A DNA stretch of 64,000 bases from Albidovulum sp. (GCA_026989275.1 JALSJQ010000011.1:35153-99152), one strand, 5' to 3'. Positions 1-9,387 are shown, counted from the stretch's first letter. Notes: generated by a model not told the origin, from the letters alone. Numbers and translations: made by a program.

Positions 1-288
1 ACAGAAATTGGCATCCTCGGCCGCGACCACCGCCCGTCGGGCGGCAAGCGACACCTTATCGAGCGGCACCGGCCGATGATCGATCCGTCCGAGCCGCGCC
101 GCCTCGCTGCGCATGTAAAGCCCCCGCGGCGGATCGACGAAGGCCGGCAGGGCGACGACGAGGAGCACGAAAGCGACGAGGAACGCGAACGCGGCAGGAA
201 GCCACCGCCGCCACGGCCCGAACCCCGCTCCCCGTTTCTGCCGTTTCCCTGCCCTCGCCTTGCCGGGGCGGCCCTTTCGCCGTGCCAT
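1..288 (-). CDS. mtgA: Monofunctional peptidoglycan glycosyltransferase MtgA, N-terminal part (truncated by window edge)
   Basis: This would be the GT51 enzyme that polymerises lipid II into glycan strands at the outer face of the inner membrane. Only the first 96 codons are in the window. They show a basic cytoplasmic head (residues 1-27), one membrane anchor (about 29-50) and the start of the GT51 domain, ending in the catalytic-Glu motif VVAAEDANF at the edge (E92 would be the general base of this family). The ATG at 288 is preceded by an AAGGAGG ribosome site 4 bases upstream. It follows gltB on the same strand after about 170 bases with a terminator-like hairpin, so it probably has its own transcript. 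It was identified from the anchor plus EDxxF motif; the rest of the domain is unseen. Confidence 0.8.
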   Translation of the reverse strand, partial: MARRKGRPGKARAGKRQKRGAGFGPWRRWLPAAFAFLVAFVLLVVALPAFVDPPRGLYMRSEAARLGRIDHRPVPLDKVSLAARRAVVAAEDANFC

Positions 289-415
289 CGGTTCCTCCTT
301 CGTGCGCGATCATGCCCGAAGGAAAGGGCCGCCGGAAGCCCGCCGGCCGCCACCCCGCTTCCCTCCCCCGCGCCCGGTCCCGCCCTGGCAATGCTTGGCA
401 GGGGCAGACAAGAGA

Positions 416-437
416 GGCCCGGGACCGGCCCCGGACC
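416..437 (-). terminator. Terminator-like hairpin after gltB
   Basis: An 8-bp stem (one G-U pair on the minus strand) with a 6-base loop lies 20 bases downstream of the gltB stop and is followed on the minus strand by TCTCTTGTC. The U-tract is poor, so it may be a weak terminator or an mRNA-stabilising hairpin between gltB and mtgA. Confidence 0.4.
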
Positions 438-457
438 CCTCCTCGCTCGCCCCTCCC

Positions 458-3400
458 TCAGGCGCGCTTCTCGGCCTCCTCCTCGAGGGTGAGCGGATGG
501 GGAATGTGGGGCAGCATCTCCTTCGGGCATATCTGGAGGAAGCGGCCCTTCGCATTCTCCCAGTCGAGCAGGATCTCCTCGGCCTTGCGGCTCCGCGTCT
601 CGCGGAAATGCTCCTCGATCAGCCCCTTGAGCTCGGCCTCCCAATGGGGGTGACTGACCGGCACCACCACGAGCGTGTCCATGTTCATGTAGTCGCGGGC
701 ATTACCGGTCTCGTCGAAGACATAGGCCATGCCGCCGGTCATGCCGGCCCCGAAATTGGCGCCGATGCGGCCGAGGATGACGGCGACCCCGCCCGTCATG
801 TATTCGCAGCCGTTGGAGCCGCAGCCCTCGACCACCACCTTCGCCCCCGAATTGCGGACGGCGAACCGCTCTCCGGCCCGACCGGCGGCAAGGAGCTTGC
901 CGGCGGTGGCGCCGTAGAGCACGGTATTGCCGATGATGACGTTGTCGTCGGCCTTGAGCGGCGAGACCAGCGGCGGCCGCACCACGATCATCCCGCCCGA
1001 AAGCCCCTTGCCGACATAGTCGTTGGCATCGCCCGAAACCTCGATCTTCAGCCCCGGCGCGGCGAAGGCACCGAGCGACTGACCGGCCGAGCCGGTGAGC
1101 TTGATCGTCAGGTGATCGGGCTGAAGATCGTTGTTCATGCCGAAGCGCCGCACGATATGCGAGGAGACACGGGCGCCGATCGTGCGCTGGGTGTTGCGCA
1201 CGGTGTAGCTGAGCTGCATCTTCTCGCCTTCGGAGAAGAAGGGCTCGGCATCGCGGATGATCTCGGCGTCGAGCGTGTCCGGCACCTCGTTGCGCAGCGC
1301 ATTGCGGCTCCAGGCGAAGCGCTCGGTTCCGTCCACGGTGATGAGAAGCGGGTTGAGATCGAGATCGTCGAGATGGGCGGCACCCCGGCTGACCTGGGCC
1401 AGCAGATCGGCCCGGCCGATCACCTCGTCGAGCGAGCGCGCTCCGATCGAGGCGAGAATCTCCCGCACCTCCTGGGCGTAAAAGGTGATGAGATTGACCA
1501 CCTTCTCCGGGCTGCCGGCGAATTTGGCCCGCAGCTTCTCGCGCTGGGTGCAGATCCCGACCGGGCAGGTGTTGGACTGGCACTGGCGCACCATGATGCA
1601 GCCCATGGCGATGAGGGCCGCGGTGCCGATGCCGAACTCTTCCGCTCCCATCAACGCCGCCACCACGATGTCGCGGCCGGTCCTCAGCCCGCCATCGGTG
1701 CGCAGCGTCACCCGATCGCGCAGATTGTTCATCGCCAGCACCTGATGGGCCTCGGTGAGCCCCATCTCCCACGGCAGGCCGGCGAACTTGACCGAGGTCG
1801 CCGGGCTGGCGCCGGTGCCGCCGTTGTGCCCCGAAATCAGGATCACGTCGGCCTTGGCCTTGGCCACGCCGGCGGCGATGGTGCCGACGCCCGACTGCGC
1901 CACCAGCTTGACGCAGACCTTGGCACGCGGGTTGATCTGCTTGAGATCGTAGATCAGCTGCGCCAGGTCCTCGATCGAGTAGATGTCGTGATGGGGCGGC
2001 GGCGAGATCAGCGTCACCCCCGGCGTCGAGTGCCGCAGACGGGCGATCAGCTCCGTCACCTTGATGCCCGGCAGCTGGCCGCCCTCACCGGGCTTGGCAC
2101 CCTGGGCGATCTTGATCTCGAGTTCCTCGCAATGGTTGAGATACTCGGCCGTCACCCCGAAACGGCCCGATGCGACCTGCTTGATCCTTGCCGAGGCATT
2201 GTCGCCGTTCGGCATCGGTCTGAAATGGGCAGGATCTTCGCCGCCCTCTCCCGAATCGGACTTGGCGCCGATGCGGTTCATGGCGATGTTGAGCGTCTTG
2301 TGGGCCTCGGGGCTGAGCGCGCCGAGGCTCATCCCCGGCGTGACGAAGCGCTTGCGGATCGAGGTGATGCTCTCGACCTCCTCGATCGGAATCGGCTTGC
2401 CGAGAGGCTTGATCTCGAGAAGGTCGCGCAGGTGAATCGGCTGGTTTTCCTGCATCATCTGCGAATAGCGCTTCCATAGCGCATAGGCGCCGCGCTCGCA
2501 GGCCGATTGCAGGAGATGCATCGCCTGCGCTTCCCAGGCATGGCGCTCCCCACCCTTGCGCAGCTTGTAGAAGCCGCCGATCGGCAGGATGTTGGCTGGG
2601 CGCTTCCACCCCCTGGCGTGGATCTCGCGCACCTTCTTCTGGATGCCGTGAATGCCGATCCCCGAGATGCGCGAGATCATGCCGGGGAAATATTCGTTGA
2701 CGAGGGCACGGCTCAGCCCCACGGCCTCGAAGTTGAGTCCGCCACGGTAGGAAGCGAGCACCGAGATCCCCATCTTCGACATGATCTTGAGGAGCCCCTG
2801 GTTGATCGCTTCGCGATAGCGATCGACATTCTCCTTGAGGCCGCCCTCGAGAAGCCCGCGTTCGACGCGCTCGGCAATCGTGTCCTGGGCCAGATAGGCG
2901 TTGACCGTGGTCGCCCCGCAGCCGATCAGCACGGCGAAGTAATGCGGGTCCATGCACTCGGCCGAACGCACGTTGAGCGAGCAGAAGGTCCTCAGCCCCT
3001 TTCCCACCAGCCACGAATGGATCGCGGAGGTGGCGAGGATCATCGGCACCGGCACCTTGTCCGGCCCCTGATGCTCGTCGGTGAGAACGAGATGGCCGGC
3101 TCCCGAGCGCACCGCCTCCTCGGCCTCGGCGCGGATGCGGGCAAGCGCTTCGGAGAGGGCGTTCTCGCCCCCCTCGTCCGGGAAGGTGCAGTCGATCCAC
3201 GACACCTGTTCGCCGAAGACCTCCACCATCCGCTCGAACTGGGCGTTGCTGACGAACGGGCTGTCGAGCACCAGGATCTCGGTCTGGGCCGAGCTCTGGT
3301 CGAGCACGTTCTTGAGGTTGCCGAACCGGGTCTTGAGGCTCATCACCCGGTATTCGCGCAAGGAATCGATCGGCGGGTTGGTCACCTGCGAGAAGTTCTG

Positions 3401-4996
3401 GCGGAAATAGTGGCTGAGGGGGCGGTAGCGGTCGGAAAGCACCGCCTGCGGCGTGTCGTCCCCCATCGAGACCACCGGCTCCTTGGCGTCCTCGACCATC
3501 GGCGCCAGAATGTTCTCGACCTCCTCGAGCGTATAGCCGGCGGCGATCTGGCGCTTGCGCAGCTCCTCGCCCTCGAAGAGCCGCTTCTCGCGCTCCACGC
3601 GGGTGATCTCGTCGAGATCGACGATCTTCTTCACCCATTCGCCGAAGGGCTGGCTGTCGGCCAGCTCGTCCTTGATCTCCCTGTCGTGGAGGAGGATGCC
3701 GCGGGCCATGTCCACCCCGACCATCTGCCCCGGTCCGAGCGCCCCCTTCTCCTTCACCGTCGCCTCGTCGGTCGGCACCATGCCGACTTCGGAACCCGCG
3801 ATCAGCAGCCCGTCGCCGGTGACGACATAGCGCATGGGCCTGAGCCCGTTGCGGTCGAGCCCGGCGACGACCCAGCGGCCGTCGGTCATGGCGAGCGCCG
3901 CGGGCCCGTCCCAGGGCTCCATCACCGAGTTGCAGTAGGAATACATGTCCTTCCACTTCTGCGGCAGCTCGACCGCCTGCTTCGACCATGCCTCGGGAAC
4001 GAGCATGGTCTTGGCCATCGGCGCGTTGCGCCCGGCGCGCACCAGCACCTCGAAGACCGCATCGAGCGCCGCCGAATCGGACGAGCCCTTGGGCACGATC
4101 GGCTTGATGTCCTCGGCCATCTCCCCGAAATAGCTCGAGGCCATGCGAATCTCGTGGCTCTTCATCCAGTTGAGATTGCCCTTGAGCGTGTTGATCTCGC
4201 CGTTATGGGCCAGCATGCGGAAGGGCTGGGCCAGCCACCATTCGGGGAAGGTGTTGGTGGAATAGCGCTGGTGGTAGATGGCGAAGGCCGATTCGAAGCG
4301 CTCGTCCTTGAGATCGGGATAGAACTCGGCCACCTGTTCGGCCAGCATCATCCCCTTGTAGATGATGGAACGGCAGGACAGAGAGCAGACATAGAACCCC
4401 TTGATCCCGGCCGCCGCCACCGCCTTCTCGATCCGGCGGCGGATGATGTAGAGCTCGCGTTCGAAGCCCTCCTCGTCGAGCCCCTTTGCGTCGGAAATCA
4501 GGATCTGCTCGATCTCGGGGCGGGTGGCGTTGGCCTTCTCGCCCAGAACGTCGATGTTCACCGGCACATGGCGCCAGCCATAGATGCGGTGCCCCATGCG
4601 CAGCACCTCGCTCTCGACGATGATGCGGCATTCCTCCTGGGCGCCGAAATCGGTCCGCGGCAGGAAGATCTGGCCGACGGCCATCAGCCGCTCATGGTCG
4701 GGCTCGTGGCCGGTGCGGCGGATCTGGTCGTAGAAGAACGGCACCGGAATCTGGATGTGGATGCCGGCCCCGTCGCCCGTCTTGCCGTCGGCATCGACCG
4801 CACCGCGATGCCACACGGCCTTGAGGGCCTCGATGCCGTTCTCGACCACCTTGCGGGAGGGCTTGCCGTCGATCGACACCACCAGACCGACGCCGCAGGC
4901 GTCATGCTCGAGCGCCGGATCATACATGCCGAGGCGCGCGAGCCGCTCCCGCTTCGCCCTTTCGGCCTTCACCCAGTGCGGATCGAACTTCGTCAT
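458..4996 (-). CDS. gltB: Glutamate synthase (NADPH) large subunit
   Basis: This is the alpha subunit of GOGAT, which transfers the glutamine amide to 2-oxoglutarate to give glutamate. Its 1,512 residues match the usual length. The order is a short propeptide, then C34 in HDACGVG as the N-terminal nucleophile of the class II amidotransferase domain (about 34-440), a central linker domain, the FMN-binding synthase domain (about 830-1220) with the 3Fe-4S ligands C1133, C1139 and C1144, and a C-terminal GXGXG beta-helix domain. The start ATG gives exactly the propeptide length typical of the family. It is downstream of gltD and a Gfa-like gene on the same strand, so all three can be co-transcribed. 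Residues needed for activity look intact. Confidence 0.98.
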   Translation of the reverse strand: MTKFDPHWVKAERAKRERLARLGMYDPALEHDACGVGLVVSIDGKPSRKVVENGIEALKAVWHRGAVDADGKTGDGAGIHIQIPVPFFYDQIRRTGHEPDHERLMAVGQIFLPRTDFGAQEECRIIVESEVLRMGHRIYGWRHVPVNIDVLGEKANATRPEIEQILISDAKGLDEEGFERELYIIRRRIEKAVAAAGIKGFYVCSLSCRSIIYKGMMLAEQVAEFYPDLKDERFESAFAIYHQRYSTNTFPEWWLAQPFRMLAHNGEINTLKGNLNWMKSHEIRMASSYFGEMAEDIKPIVPKGSSDSAALDAVFEVLVRAGRNAPMAKTMLVPEAWSKQAVELPQKWKDMYSYCNSVMEPWDGPAALAMTDGRWVVAGLDRNGLRPMRYVVTGDGLLIAGSEVGMVPTDEATVKEKGALGPGQMVGVDMARGILLHDREIKDELADSQPFGEWVKKIVDLDEITRVEREKRLFEGEELRKRQIAAGYTLEEVENILAPMVEDAKEPVVSMGDDTPQAVLSDRYRPLSHYFRQNFSQVTNPPIDSLREYRVMSLKTRFGNLKNVLDQSSAQTEILVLDSPFVSNAQFERMVEVFGEQVSWIDCTFPDEGGENALSEALARIRAEAEEAVRSGAGHLVLTDEHQGPDKVPVPMILATSAIHSWLVGKGLRTFCSLNVRSAECMDPHYFAVLIGCGATTVNAYLAQDTIAERVERGLLEGGLKENVDRYREAINQGLLKIMSKMGISVLASYRGGLNFEAVGLSRALVNEYFPGMISRISGIGIHGIQKKVREIHARGWKRPANILPIGGFYKLRKGGERHAWEAQAMHLLQSACERGAYALWKRYSQMMQENQPIHLRDLLEIKPLGKPIPIEEVESITSIRKRFVTPGMSLGALSPEAHKTLNIAMNRIGAKSDSGEGGEDPAHFRPMPNGDNASARIKQVASGRFGVTAEYLNHCEELEIKIAQGAKPGEGGQLPGIKVTELIARLRHSTPGVTLISPPPHHDIYSIEDLAQLIYDLKQINPRAKVCVKLVAQSGVGTIAAGVAKAKADVILISGHNGGTGASPATSVKFAGLPWEMGLTEAHQVLAMNNLRDRVTLRTDGGLRTGRDIVVAALMGAEEFGIGTAALIAMGCIMVRQCQSNTCPVGICTQREKLRAKFAGSPEKVVNLITFYAQEVREILASIGARSLDEVIGRADLLAQVSRGAAHLDDLDLNPLLITVDGTERFAWSRNALRNEVPDTLDAEIIRDAEPFFSEGEKMQLSYTVRNTQRTIGARVSSHIVRRFGMNNDLQPDHLTIKLTGSAGQSLGAFAAPGLKIEVSGDANDYVGKGLSGGMIVVRPPLVSPLKADDNVIIGNTVLYGATAGKLLAAGRAGERFAVRNSGAKVVVEGCGSNGCEYMTGGVAVILGRIGANFGAGMTGGMAYVFDETGNARDYMNMDTLVVVPVSHPHWEAELKGLIEEHFRETRSRKAEEILLDWENAKGRFLQICPKEMLPHIPHPLTLEEEAEKRA

Positions 4997-5042
4997 CGCT
5001 TCATCCTTCCCGTATCCTGCTCCCGGAGCATGATCCGCCCGA

Positions 5043-5486
5043 TCATTCCGCAGAGCCGTAAATCTCGTTGCACTGCCGACCGGTCAGTTTCCTGTGCGGC
5101 TCGTCGCGATAGGCGTAACTGTCGGGCTTCACATCGACATGGATCTCGCTTTCCAGCACGAACCCGTCCGGTTCGTCGAACAGCCCCAGCGGAATCTCCG
5201 TCATCCCGAACCCCGGGTTTTCGGGATCGGTGACCCGGAACCACAGACCGGAGCCGCATTGCGTGCACCAGGCCCGTTCCGCCCATTCGGAGCTCTGCCG
5301 GACGGCGACATGCTTTCGCCCCTGCCATTCCACCCTCTCGCTCGGCACGCTCACGCTCAGCAGGGAGGAGCCCGTCCAGCGGCGGCACATCTCGCAATGG
5401 CAGATGTCATAGACGCCCGGCACGTCGCGCGCGACGAAGCGCACCGCGCCGCACATGCATCCGCCCTGCCGTTCCCGTTTCGCCAT
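5043..5486 (-). CDS. GFA/CENP-V family zinc-binding protein
   Basis: A 147-residue protein with the seven cysteines of the Gfa (glutathione-dependent formaldehyde-activating)/CENP-V fold: C10 and C12, C29, C31 and C34 (CHCEMCRRW), and C74 and C77 (CTQC). These bind two zinc ions in characterised relatives. The family name comes from Paracoccus Gfa, but most members have no proven formaldehyde activity, so the substrate is unknown. The ATG at 5486 has GGAGAG 7 bases upstream. It sits between gltD (95-base gap) and gltB (46-base gap) on the same strand, an unusual insertion into the glutamate synthase operon that suggests co-expression with ammonia assimilation. Confidence 0.85.
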   Translation of the reverse strand: MAKRERQGGCMCGAVRFVARDVPGVYDICHCEMCRRWTGSSLLSVSVPSERVEWQGRKHVAVRQSSEWAERAWCTQCGSGLWFRVTDPENPGFGMTEIPLGLFDEPDGFVLESEIHVDVKPDSYAYRDEPHRKLTGRQCNEIYGSAE

Positions 5487-5581
5487 TCGTCATCTCTCCC
5501 GACCGGATACGCCCGGCGATGCCACGGCACCCCGGAGCACCCCTTCGCCGCGGGTCCGGTCCGCTCGTTGCGTTCGGCGGC

Positions 5582-7021
5582 TCATTCGGCAGCCATGCGG
5601 GCCTTCTCGTCCATCCAGGCGCAGATCGCATCGGCCGCTTCGCGCCCGTCGCGGATCGCCCAGACGACGAGCGAGGCCCCGCGCACGATGTCGCCGGCGG
5701 CGAACACGCCCGGTATCGAGGTGGCATGGCTCCTGAAATCCGCCTTGATCGTGCCCCAACCCGTGGTCTCGAGCTCGTCGGCCACGCCCCATTTCTCGGC
5801 CAGCGGCTCGGGTTCGAAGCCGAGCGCCATCACCACGAGATCGGCTTCCTCGGTATATTCGGAGCCGGGGATCTCCTCGGGCCGGCGCCGCCCGTCGGCA
5901 TCGGGCAGGCCGAGGCGCATCCGCACCACCCGCACCCCGCGCACATGCCCGTCGCCGAGGAAGGCCCTGGGCGCGGTCAGCCAGACGAATTCCACCCCTT
6001 CCTCCTCGGCGTTCTGCACCTCGCGGCGCGAACCGGGCATGTTCTCGCGGTCCCGCCGGTAAAGGCACCGGACCGAGGACGCGCCCTGGCGGATGGCGGT
6101 GCGCACGCAGTCCATCGCCGTGTCGCCTCCCCCGATCACCACAACGCGCTTGCCCTTGGCGTTGAGGATGCCGTCCTCGTATTCCGGCACCCTGTCGCCG
6201 AGATCGACCCGGTTCTGCGCGGTGAGATAGTCGAGCGCCTTGACCACGCCCCCGAGCCCCGCCCCCGGCACCTTGAGGGTACGGGCCTTGTAGACGCCGG
6301 TGGCGATGAGCAGCGCATCATGGCGCCGGCGCAGCTCCTCGAAGCTCATGTCCCTGCCGATCTCGCAGGAAAGCCTGAAGCGCACACCGCCCTTCTCGAG
6401 CTGCTCGAGCCGCCGGGCGACCACGCTCTTCTCGAGCTTGAAGCCGGGGATGCCATACATGAGGAGACCGCCGGCACGGTCGTTGCGGTCATAGACCGTC
6501 ACCTCGAACCCCATGCGCCGCAGCCGGTCCGCCGCCGCGAGCCCGCCCGGACCTGCACCGATGATGCCGACCGACTGGCCGCACTCGGTCATCGGCGCGA
6601 CGGGCCGCACCCAGCCCCGCTCCCAGGCGGTATCGGTGATGTAGCGCTCGACGGCGCCGATGGTGACGGTGCCGTGGCCGGCCTGCTCGATGACGCAATT
6701 GCCTTCGCACAGACGGTCCTGCGGGCAGATTCGGCCGCAGATCTCGGGAAAGGTGTTGGTCTCCTGGCTGATGAGATAGGCCTCCTCGAGCCGGTTCTCC
6801 GCGGTCATCAGCAGCCAGTCGGGAATGTTGTTGTGCAAGGGGCAGTGGCTCTGGCAGTAGGGCACGCCGCATTGGGAGCAACGCGACGCCTGGGTGCGGG
6901 CCTCGCCGTCGCTGAAATCGGCATAGATCTCGCGGAAATCCGCCCGCCGCTCCTCGACCGGGCGCTTGGTGGGCATCCGCATCGGGATGTCCACGAATTT
7001 GAGCATCGGCTGCTTCGCCAT
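5582..7021 (-). CDS. gltD: Glutamate synthase (NADPH) small subunit
   Basis: The beta subunit of GOGAT passes electrons from NADPH through FAD and two 4Fe-4S clusters to GltB. Over 479 residues it shows the N-terminal ferredoxin-like cluster ligands C48, C51, C56, C60 and C95, C99, C105, C109, an FAD-binding GAGPGG at 155-160 and an NADPH-binding GGGDTA at 297-302. The ATG at 7021 (MAKQPMLKF) was chosen because it matches the family start and has GGAG upstream; an in-frame extension to 7144 would place coding sequence over a good promoter. It is the first gene of gltD-gfa-gltB. Confidence 0.97.
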   Translation of the reverse strand: MAKQPMLKFVDIPMRMPTKRPVEERRADFREIYADFSDGEARTQASRCSQCGVPYCQSHCPLHNNIPDWLLMTAENRLEEAYLISQETNTFPEICGRICPQDRLCEGNCVIEQAGHGTVTIGAVERYITDTAWERGWVRPVAPMTECGQSVGIIGAGPGGLAAADRLRRMGFEVTVYDRNDRAGGLLMYGIPGFKLEKSVVARRLEQLEKGGVRFRLSCEIGRDMSFEELRRRHDALLIATGVYKARTLKVPGAGLGGVVKALDYLTAQNRVDLGDRVPEYEDGILNAKGKRVVVIGGGDTAMDCVRTAIRQGASSVRCLYRRDRENMPGSRREVQNAEEEGVEFVWLTAPRAFLGDGHVRGVRVVRMRLGLPDADGRRRPEEIPGSEYTEEADLVVMALGFEPEPLAEKWGVADELETTGWGTIKADFRSHATSIPGVFAAGDIVRGASLVVWAIRDGREAADAICAWMDEKARMAAE

Positions 7022-7098
7022 GTTCCGCACTCCGCTGGCTGTTCCGATCGCGACCGGGCAAGCGGCCGCACCGGCAGAAGGACAGGCCGGGGCCAGCA

Positions 7099-7144
7099 CT
7101 ATTACGTGCCCGGCCGGCATTTTGCAAGATGATCGGGAAATCAT
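7099..7144 (-). promoter_or_regulatory. Predicted gltD promoter with upstream inverted repeat
   Basis: On the minus strand TTGCAA (7122-7127) and TAATAG (7099-7104) are separated by exactly 17 bases, a plausible sigma-70 promoter about 80 bases before the gltD start. Immediately upstream of the -35 is ATGAT-N6-ATCAT (7129-7144), a position suited to an activator of nitrogen assimilation. The regulator cannot be named. Further towards uppP lies a perfect 12-bp palindrome TTTTTCGAAAAA (7162-7173). Confidence 0.5.
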
Positions 7145-7292
7145 GCTGACCTTTTTCGGCGTTTTTCGAAAAATCCATCAGACCTTCCGCCCATTCACCC
7201 CCATAACAGGTCAGTATGGTTTCCGATGTTTCGTCTTGCGTCGCGGCGCGGCCGGGTGCATCGCAAGGGAAAGCCCACACGGGGAGCGCACC

Positions 7293-8096
7293 ATGTCGCT
7301 GTATCATCTCCTGATCCTCGCCCTCATCCAGGGGCTGACCGAGTTCCTGCCGGTATCCTCCTCCGCGCATCTCATCCTCTTCCCCGCCCTCACGGGCACG
7401 ACCGACCAGGGCCTGGCGGTGGACGTGGCCGTCCATGTGGGCACGCTCGGGGCGGTCATCCTCTATTTCCGCCGCGACGTCGCCCGCGCCTTCCGCGGCT
7501 TCCTCGCGGTGCTCCGCGGCCGGCTGCACGGGGCCGATTCACGTCTCTTTCTCCTCCTCGTGGCGGCAACGGTGCCGGTGGTGGTTCTCGGCCTCCTCTT
7601 CAAGCTCACCGGCCTCGAGGAAAGGATGCGAAGCGTGACGGTGATCGGATGGGCGATGGTCGTCTTCGGCCTCCTCCTCTGGTGGGTCGATCGCCGTTTC
7701 CCGGAACGCCGCCGGGCCGAAGGCTGGAACCTGCGCGATGCGGTGGTGATGGGACTGTGGCAGGCGGTCGCCCTCATCCCCGGCACTTCGCGCTCCGGCA
7801 TCACCATCACCGCCGGCCGGATGCTCGGCTATGCCCGGGAAGACGCGGCGCGGCTCGCCATGCTGATGTCGATCCCGACCATCCTCGCCTCGGGCACGCT
7901 CCTGGGGCTCGACGTCGTCCGCTCGGACAACCCGCTCCTGTGGCGCGAAACCGCCATCGCCGCCATGCTGGCCTTTCTTGCCGGCTTCCTCGCGCTGTCG
8001 CTGATGATGCGGCTTCTGCGCCTCGTCAGCTTCACCCCCTACATCCTCTACCGCCTCGCGCTCGGCGTGGCGCTTCTCTGGATCGCCTACGGCTGA
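7293..8096 (+). CDS. uppP: Undecaprenyl-diphosphate phosphatase UppP/BacA
   Basis: This integral membrane enzyme dephosphorylates undecaprenyl diphosphate so that the lipid carrier can be reused in peptidoglycan and surface-polysaccharide synthesis; the family also gives bacitracin resistance. Its 267 residues carry both signature segments: E17 followed by LPVSSSAH (19-26), and PGTSRSG (163-169), with H48 in between. There are about seven to eight hydrophobic helices. The ATG at 7293 has GGGGAG 8 bases upstream and starts directly with the first helix. It is divergent from gltD and its stop is only 20 bases from the convergent NDUFA9-like gene. Confidence 0.96.
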   Translation: MSLYHLLILALIQGLTEFLPVSSSAHLILFPALTGTTDQGLAVDVAVHVGTLGAVILYFRRDVARAFRGFLAVLRGRLHGADSRLFLLLVAATVPVVVLGLLFKLTGLEERMRSVTVIGWAMVVFGLLLWWVDRRFPERRRAEGWNLRDAVVMGLWQAVALIPGTSRSGITITAGRMLGYAREDAARLAMLMSIPTILASGTLLGLDVVRSDNPLLWRETAIAAMLAFLAGFLALSLMMRLLRLVSFTPYILYRLALGVALLWIAYG

Positions 8097-8116
8097 ACCG
8101 GCCGGTGGAACGCGAT

Positions 8117-9094
8117 TCAGCGGATCCGGGAAAGACCTTCGCGAATCGCCGTGTATTGCCCTTCGGGCCGCCAGATCCACAGATAGGTGTCGAGAATGGC
8201 ATCCATCGCCACGGGGTCGATCCCGAGATCGGCGAGCCCGGGCAGCTCCCCGCTCACCACATTGTCATGCCTGAGCAGCCGAACCTGATCACGGGTCAGG
8301 ACGCGATTGACCCAGAGCCCGCCGCTGAGAAACTGCGCCCCGTCCAGCACCGCGGCCAGCGCGTTGGCGAGGGGGAAGGGCACGTTCAGGATCAACCGAC
8401 GACGGCGGATGATGCCGAGCATCCGCTCCATGAGCGCGCGGAAGGTCTCGACATCGGGGCCGCCGAGCTCGAACACCCCCGCCGCCCCGGTCTCGACCGC
8501 CTGCACCGCGGCACGCGCCACGTCATCGACATAGACCGGCTGGAAACGCGTCTGCGCCCCGACCACGGGCAACACCAGCGTGAAGCGGGCCATGTCGGCG
8601 AAGCGGTTGAAGAACTCGTCCTCGGGCCCGAACATCACCGAGGGCCGCAGGATCGCCGCGCCGGGGAAGGCGCGCAGCACCGCCGCCTCACCCTCGGCCT
8701 TGCTGCGGGCATAGCGGCTCCCGGAGCCGGGATCCGCCCCCAGGGCCGAAAGATGCACCAGCCGCGCGATGCCGTTCTCGGCCGCCAGCCGCGCGATGCG
8801 ACCGGCACCTTCGACATGGATCGCCTCGAAGGTCCGACCCCGGCTCTCGTGCATGATGCCGACGCAGTTGACCACCGCATCGGCCCCCGCCATGGCGGCG
8901 GCCACGGACGCGTCGTCGCGAATGTCGGCATGGACCGGCTCGACCTGGCCGAGAATGCCGTAGATGCGGACGAAAAGCGCATGATCGGGGTAGCGCACCG
9001 CCACGCGGACACGCCAGCCTTCATGTGCCAGCCGCTGGCAAATGTAACGCCCGGCGAATCCCGAACCTCCGAAAACCGTCGCGATCCTGCGCAT
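8117..9094 (-). CDS. NDUFA9-like complex I-associated NAD(P)-binding protein (atypical SDR)
   Basis: A 325-residue atypical short-chain dehydrogenase-like protein. The N-terminal Rossmann motif GGSGFAG is at 9-15, and a VNCVG strand and a YARSK segment correspond to the catalytic Y-x3-K position of extended SDRs. It resembles the family annotated as complex I NDUFA9 subunit family protein, which is widespread in alphaproteobacteria and related to the mitochondrial accessory subunit that binds NADPH; a role in respiratory complex I is by homology only. The ATG at 9094 has GGGAGG upstream. It is convergent with uppP and divergent from tRNA-Leu. Confidence 0.85.
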   Translation of the reverse strand: MRRIATVFGGSGFAGRYICQRLAHEGWRVRVAVRYPDHALFVRIYGILGQVEPVHADIRDDASVAAAMAGADAVVNCVGIMHESRGRTFEAIHVEGAGRIARLAAENGIARLVHLSALGADPGSGSRYARSKAEGEAAVLRAFPGAAILRPSVMFGPEDEFFNRFADMARFTLVLPVVGAQTRFQPVYVDDVARAAVQAVETGAAGVFELGGPDVETFRALMERMLGIIRRRRLILNVPFPLANALAAVLDGAQFLSGGLWVNRVLTRDQVRLLRHDNVVSGELPGLADLGIDPVAMDAILDTYLWIWRPEGQYTAIREGLSRIR

Positions 9095-9252
9095 CCGCCC
9101 CTCCCTTGCCTGCGGCAGGCCCCCGGCCTGGCCGCTGCCACCTTCTCCCGCAGGGCATACTATCGTGCACCGGCCATGACAAGCGTGCCCCTTGCCGCAA
9201 CATCTCCCGCCGCCCGGGCACCGGACCTCCGACGAAAAATCCCCGATCCCCG

Positions 9253-9279
9253 TTGACACCTTCCGGGGGCAACTATAAA
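9253..9279 (+). promoter_or_regulatory. tRNA-Leu promoter
   Basis: A consensus -35 TTGACA (9253-9258) is followed 15 bases later by TATAAA (9274-9279), or 16 bases later by ATAAAT. The -10 ends about 20 bases before the mature tRNA, as expected for a dedicated tRNA promoter. Confidence 0.65.
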
Positions 9280-9300
9280 TCCCCCTCAGCCGACACCAAA

Positions 9301-9387
9301 GCCCAGGTGGCGGAACTGGTAGACGCGCTAGCTTCAGGTGCTAGTGCCCTTACGGGCGTGGAGGTTCGAGTCCTCTCCTGGGCACCA
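9301..9387 (+). tRNA. tRNA-Leu(CAG)
   Basis: An 87-base class II tRNA with encoded CCA. The acceptor stem GCCCAGG pairs with CCTGGGC, the D-arm stem is GCG/CGC, the anticodon loop TTCAGGT gives anticodon CAG (reads CUG), there is a long variable arm with a GCCC/GGGC stem, and the T-arm has the TTCGAGT loop. It lies just upstream of the RNase D gene, with no integrase or repeated attachment site nearby. Confidence 0.97.

Noticed and set aside
2507..5233. A 908-codon open frame on the plus strand opposite gltB
   Set aside because: It mirrors gltB in codon phase, has low-complexity His/Asp/Gly/Arg-rich sequence and no family motif. Long antisense frames are expected in GC-rich DNA.
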